Shown here: positions 62,561 to 64,000 of the stretch, piece by piece | Layout of the letters: the number at the start of each line of letters is the position of its first letter | Numbering within the stretch: the stretch's first letter is position 1 | Assembly (NCBI RefSeq): GCF_015291645.1 | Contig: NZ_CP030055.1 | Location: 5,456,001-5,520,000, forward strand | Source of the DNA: Bradyrhizobium sp. CCBAU 53340 | GTDB taxonomy: Bacteria > Pseudomonadota > Alphaproteobacteria > Rhizobiales > Xanthobacteraceae | DNA length: 64,000 bases | Direction of reading: 5' to 3' | Notes under the pieces: generated by a model | The model's input: only the letters and a program-made list of their open reading frames with translations | Told to the model about the DNA's origin: nothing | Databases searched by the model: none | Position numbers and translations under genes: made by a program

Positions 62561-63340
62561 ATGTCGCCAGCGGAAGCCCGCCTGAAGGAAGTGCCGTCTG
62601 ATATGACGGAGGCCGAGTGGCAGCAACGGGTCAATCTCGCCGCCTGCTATCGCCTCGTCGCGCTGTACGGCTGGGACGATCTGGTCGACACCCACATCTC
62701 CGCGCGCGTTCCCGGCCCCGACCATCACTTCCTGATCAATCCCTACGGGCTGATGTTCGACGAGATCACCGCCTCGAGCCTGGTCAAGGTCGACCTGCAC
62801 GGCAACCAGCTCTCCGAGAGCGAGTACAGCATCAACCCGGCCGGCTTCACCATCCATTCGGCGATCCACGAGGTCCGCGAGGACGCGATCTGCGTCCTGC
62901 ATCTCCACACGCTCGACGGCACCGCGGTGTCGAGCAGCGCCGAGGGCCTCCTGCCGCTCAACCAGACCGCCCAGCTGGTCACCCACGACCTCGCCTATCA
63001 CGACTATGAAGGCATCGCGCTCGATCACGACGAGCGGCCGCGGCTGCAGAAGGATCTCGGCGACCACAACCACATGCTCCTGCGCAATCACGGCACGCTG
63101 ACCGTCGGTCGCTCGGTCGCCTCCGCCTTCGAGCGCATGTATCACCTCGAGCGCGCCTGCTCGATGCAGGTGCGCACCCGCGCGCTGGGCACGCCCGTCT
63201 ATCCGGTCGAGGAGATCGCGATCGAGAAGAACACCGAGCTGCTCGCCAACCGCGACAACGCCGAGCTGCGCGCGACCAACCTCGTGTGGCCGCCGCTGCT
63301 GCGCAAGCTCGACCGCGAGCTGCCGGGCTATCGGTCTTGA
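62561..63340 (+). CDS. Class II aldolase/adducin-family protein
   Basis: 259 aa. Zinc-binding motif VLHLHTLDGTAV and the later MLLRNHGTLTVG, with the N-terminal WQQRVNLAACYRLVALYGWD and phosphate-site pattern LINPYGLMFDEITASSLVKV. Belongs to the adducin-like branch often seen as stand-alone genes in alphaproteobacteria; substrate unknown. Followed by hairpins at 63356 and 63399. Confidence 0.9.
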   Translation: MSPAEARLKEVPSDMTEAEWQQRVNLAACYRLVALYGWDDLVDTHISARVPGPDHHFLINPYGLMFDEITASSLVKVDLHGNQLSESEYSINPAGFTIHSAIHEVREDAICVLHLHTLDGTAVSSSAEGLLPLNQTAQLVTHDLAYHDYEGIALDHDERPRLQKDLGDHNHMLLRNHGTLTVGRSVASAFERMYHLERACSMQVRTRALGTPVYPVEEIAIEKNTELLANRDNAELRATNLVWPPLLRKLDRELPGYRS

Positions 63341-63355
63341 GATTTGCGCGAATTT

Positions 63356-63382
63356 GAGGTAGTATCTTCGTCGAACTACCTC
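63356..63382 (+). other. Hairpin in the 3' region of the aldolase gene
   Basis: GAGGTAGT (63356-63363) pairs with ACTACCTC (63375-63382) around an 11-nt loop, 16 nt after the stop. Together with the next hairpin it could form a two-stem 3' RNA. Confidence 0.45.
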
Positions 63383-63398
63383 TGCATGTTCTGGAATG

Positions 63399-63426
63399 AA
63401 ACGCCGTCCAATCCCGGACGGCGTTT
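63399..63426 (+). terminator. Rho-independent terminator of the aldolase gene
   Basis: AAACGCCGTCC (63399-63409) and GGACGGCGTTT (63416-63426) form an 11-bp stem with loop AATCCC, followed by TTATTTT. Strong intrinsic terminator. Confidence 0.85.
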
Positions 63427-63456
63427 TTATTTTGGGGCGGTCACCCGTGCCTCCGC

Positions 63457-63573
63457 CGTCATTGCGAGGAGCTCGCGACAAAATTGCGAAGCAATTTTGC
63501 GCTGAAGCGACGAAGCAATCCAGAGTGTTCCCGCGGAGGGATTCTGGATTGCTTCGCTTCGCTCGCAATGACG
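63457..63573. repeat. Composite palindromic intergenic repeat (CGTCATTGCGAG family)
   Basis: Outer arms CGTCATTGCGAG (63457-63468) and CTCGCAATGACG (63562-63573); inner arms CGAAGCAATCCAGA (63511-63524) and TCTGGATTGCTTCG (63543-63556); and an inserted hairpin CAAAATTGC/GCAATTTTG (63479-63499). Same core arms as 54028-54100. Confidence 0.85.
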
Positions 63574-63603
63574 AGGAGAGAGTCTTCGTAGGCTGGAGGT
63601 CTC

Positions 63604-63692
63604 GTAGGGTGGACAAAGTGGAGCGTGCCCACGTTCTTTCGCAATCATTGAGAGGTGGTGGGCACGGCGCTTTGCGCCTTTGCCCACCCTAC
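63604..63692. repeat. Second palindromic repeat family (GTAGGGTGG type)
   Basis: Outer arms GTAGGGTGG (63604-63612) and CCACCCTAC (63684-63692); inner GTGCCCAC (63625-63632) and GTGGGCAC (63658-63665). A different element from its neighbour at 63457. Confidence 0.8.
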
Positions 63693-63703
63693 CGCAGCTC
63701 GGC

Positions 63704-64000
63704 CTATTTCACCTCGGCCAGCGCCGCGAGGATCCTTGCCCAGGAGCGGATACCCTTCTGGAAGCTGCGCAGATCGTACTTCTCGTTCGGCGAATGGATG
63801 TTGTCGTCGTCGAGGCCGAAACCGACCAGCAGCGAGTCGAGGCCGAGCGCGCGCTTGAAATCGGCGACGATCGGGATCGAGGCGCCGGAGCCCATCAGCA
63901 CGGTCTCCTTGCCCCATTCCTCAGTCAGCGCCTGCCTTGCCGCCGCAAGCGGCTTCATGTTCCAGTCGAGCGCCACGGCCGGTGCGGCGGAATGGTCGCC
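63704..64000 (-). CDS. M20-family metallopeptidase (dipeptidase), 3' part
   Basis: About 98 codons of the C-terminal end; the start lies beyond the right edge. [52 protein letters not shown] and [16 protein letters not shown] match the end of M20 (ArgE/DapE/carnosinase-like) peptidases, with the metal-site HSPNE near the end. Function and substrate cannot be refined from this part. Confidence 0.85.
   Translation of the reverse strand, partial: GDHSAAPAVALDWNMKPLAAARQALTEEWGKETVLMGSGASIPIVADFKRALGLDSLLVGFGLDDDNIHSPNEKYDLRSFQKGIRSWARILAALAEVK

Larger units (their letters stand above)
63341..63703. other. Intergenic region, 363 bp, densely structured
   Basis: Between the convergent aldolase and M20 peptidase genes. 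Holds two hairpins (63356-63382 and 63399-63426) and two palindromic repeat elements (63457-63573 and 63604-63692); no coding sequence. Confidence 0.8.

Overview
The window looks like chromosome of a Bradyrhizobium-type alphaproteobacterium (Bradyrhizobiaceae, Hyphomicrobiales). The inference rests on high GC, the gene set (CycHJKL-type cytochrome c maturation, a FeuP/FeuQ-like two-component pair, a MucR/Ros regulator, DUF2336, DUF1491 and DUF5330 proteins, a DivJ/PleC-like kinase, YcgN), CtrA-like and FixK/FNR-like DNA boxes, and the palindromic intergenic repeats. No rRNA, tRNA, CRISPR array, insertion sequence or prophage was recognised. Almost every very long reading frame opposite a real gene is a GC-codon shadow.

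Layout. 1-11.5 kb: the 5' part of a DegP-type protease, a chemotaxis receptor, the ccmI-ccmE-ccmF-ccmH operon on the minus strand, two unknown proteins and a feuQ/feuP-like pair. 11.7-13.8 kb: Ku, small proteins and an orphan Flp pilin. 13.8-20.6 kb: a translationally coupled operon of a nucleoside/nucleotide phosphorylase, a PRPP-synthetase homologue and a beta-CASP metallo-beta-lactamase protein, convergent with a P-type ATPase. FixK/FNR-like boxes precede both units, so I infer one low-oxygen regulon. 20.7-31 kb: a ThDP enzyme, a double-GAF histidine kinase, a DHA2-type MFS pump, a Cys-cluster protein, and PBP1A with DUF1214/DUF1254 partners.

31-37.4 kb looks accessory (visibly more A/T, small orphan genes): a TrpF-like protein lacking the catalytic Cys, an AcfC-like binding protein with a TDT/SLAC1-type transporter and a divergent LysR regulator, and an O-methyltransferase. 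37.5-43 kb is an arsenic island: arsR with a Cys-tailed flavoprotein on one strand; arsR, thioredoxin-type arsC, acr3 and glutaredoxin-type arsC on the other. 43.2-49.4 kb is a tight minus-strand operon around chrA: PepSY-like protein, double DUF1259 protein, Fe/Mn superoxide dismutase (the ChrC role), a secreted six-Cys peptide, a small exported protein, chrA, a secreted phosphatase-like/beta-propeller fusion and an outer-membrane channel. It is preceded by what looks like a remnant of a chrB/rhodanese gene. This operon is my best candidate for an undescribed system.

49.9-64 kb returns to core genes: an internally shortened LysR, RidA with an ATC-hydrolase-like protein, DUF2336, a peptidoglycan-binding protein with a DivJ/PleC-like kinase (CtrA-like boxes precede this kinase and DUF2336), SufE, MucR, a family 39 glycosyltransferase, a class II aldolase and the 3' end of an M20 peptidase. 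Palindromic repeats sit at convergent gene ends (54.0 and 63.5 kb).
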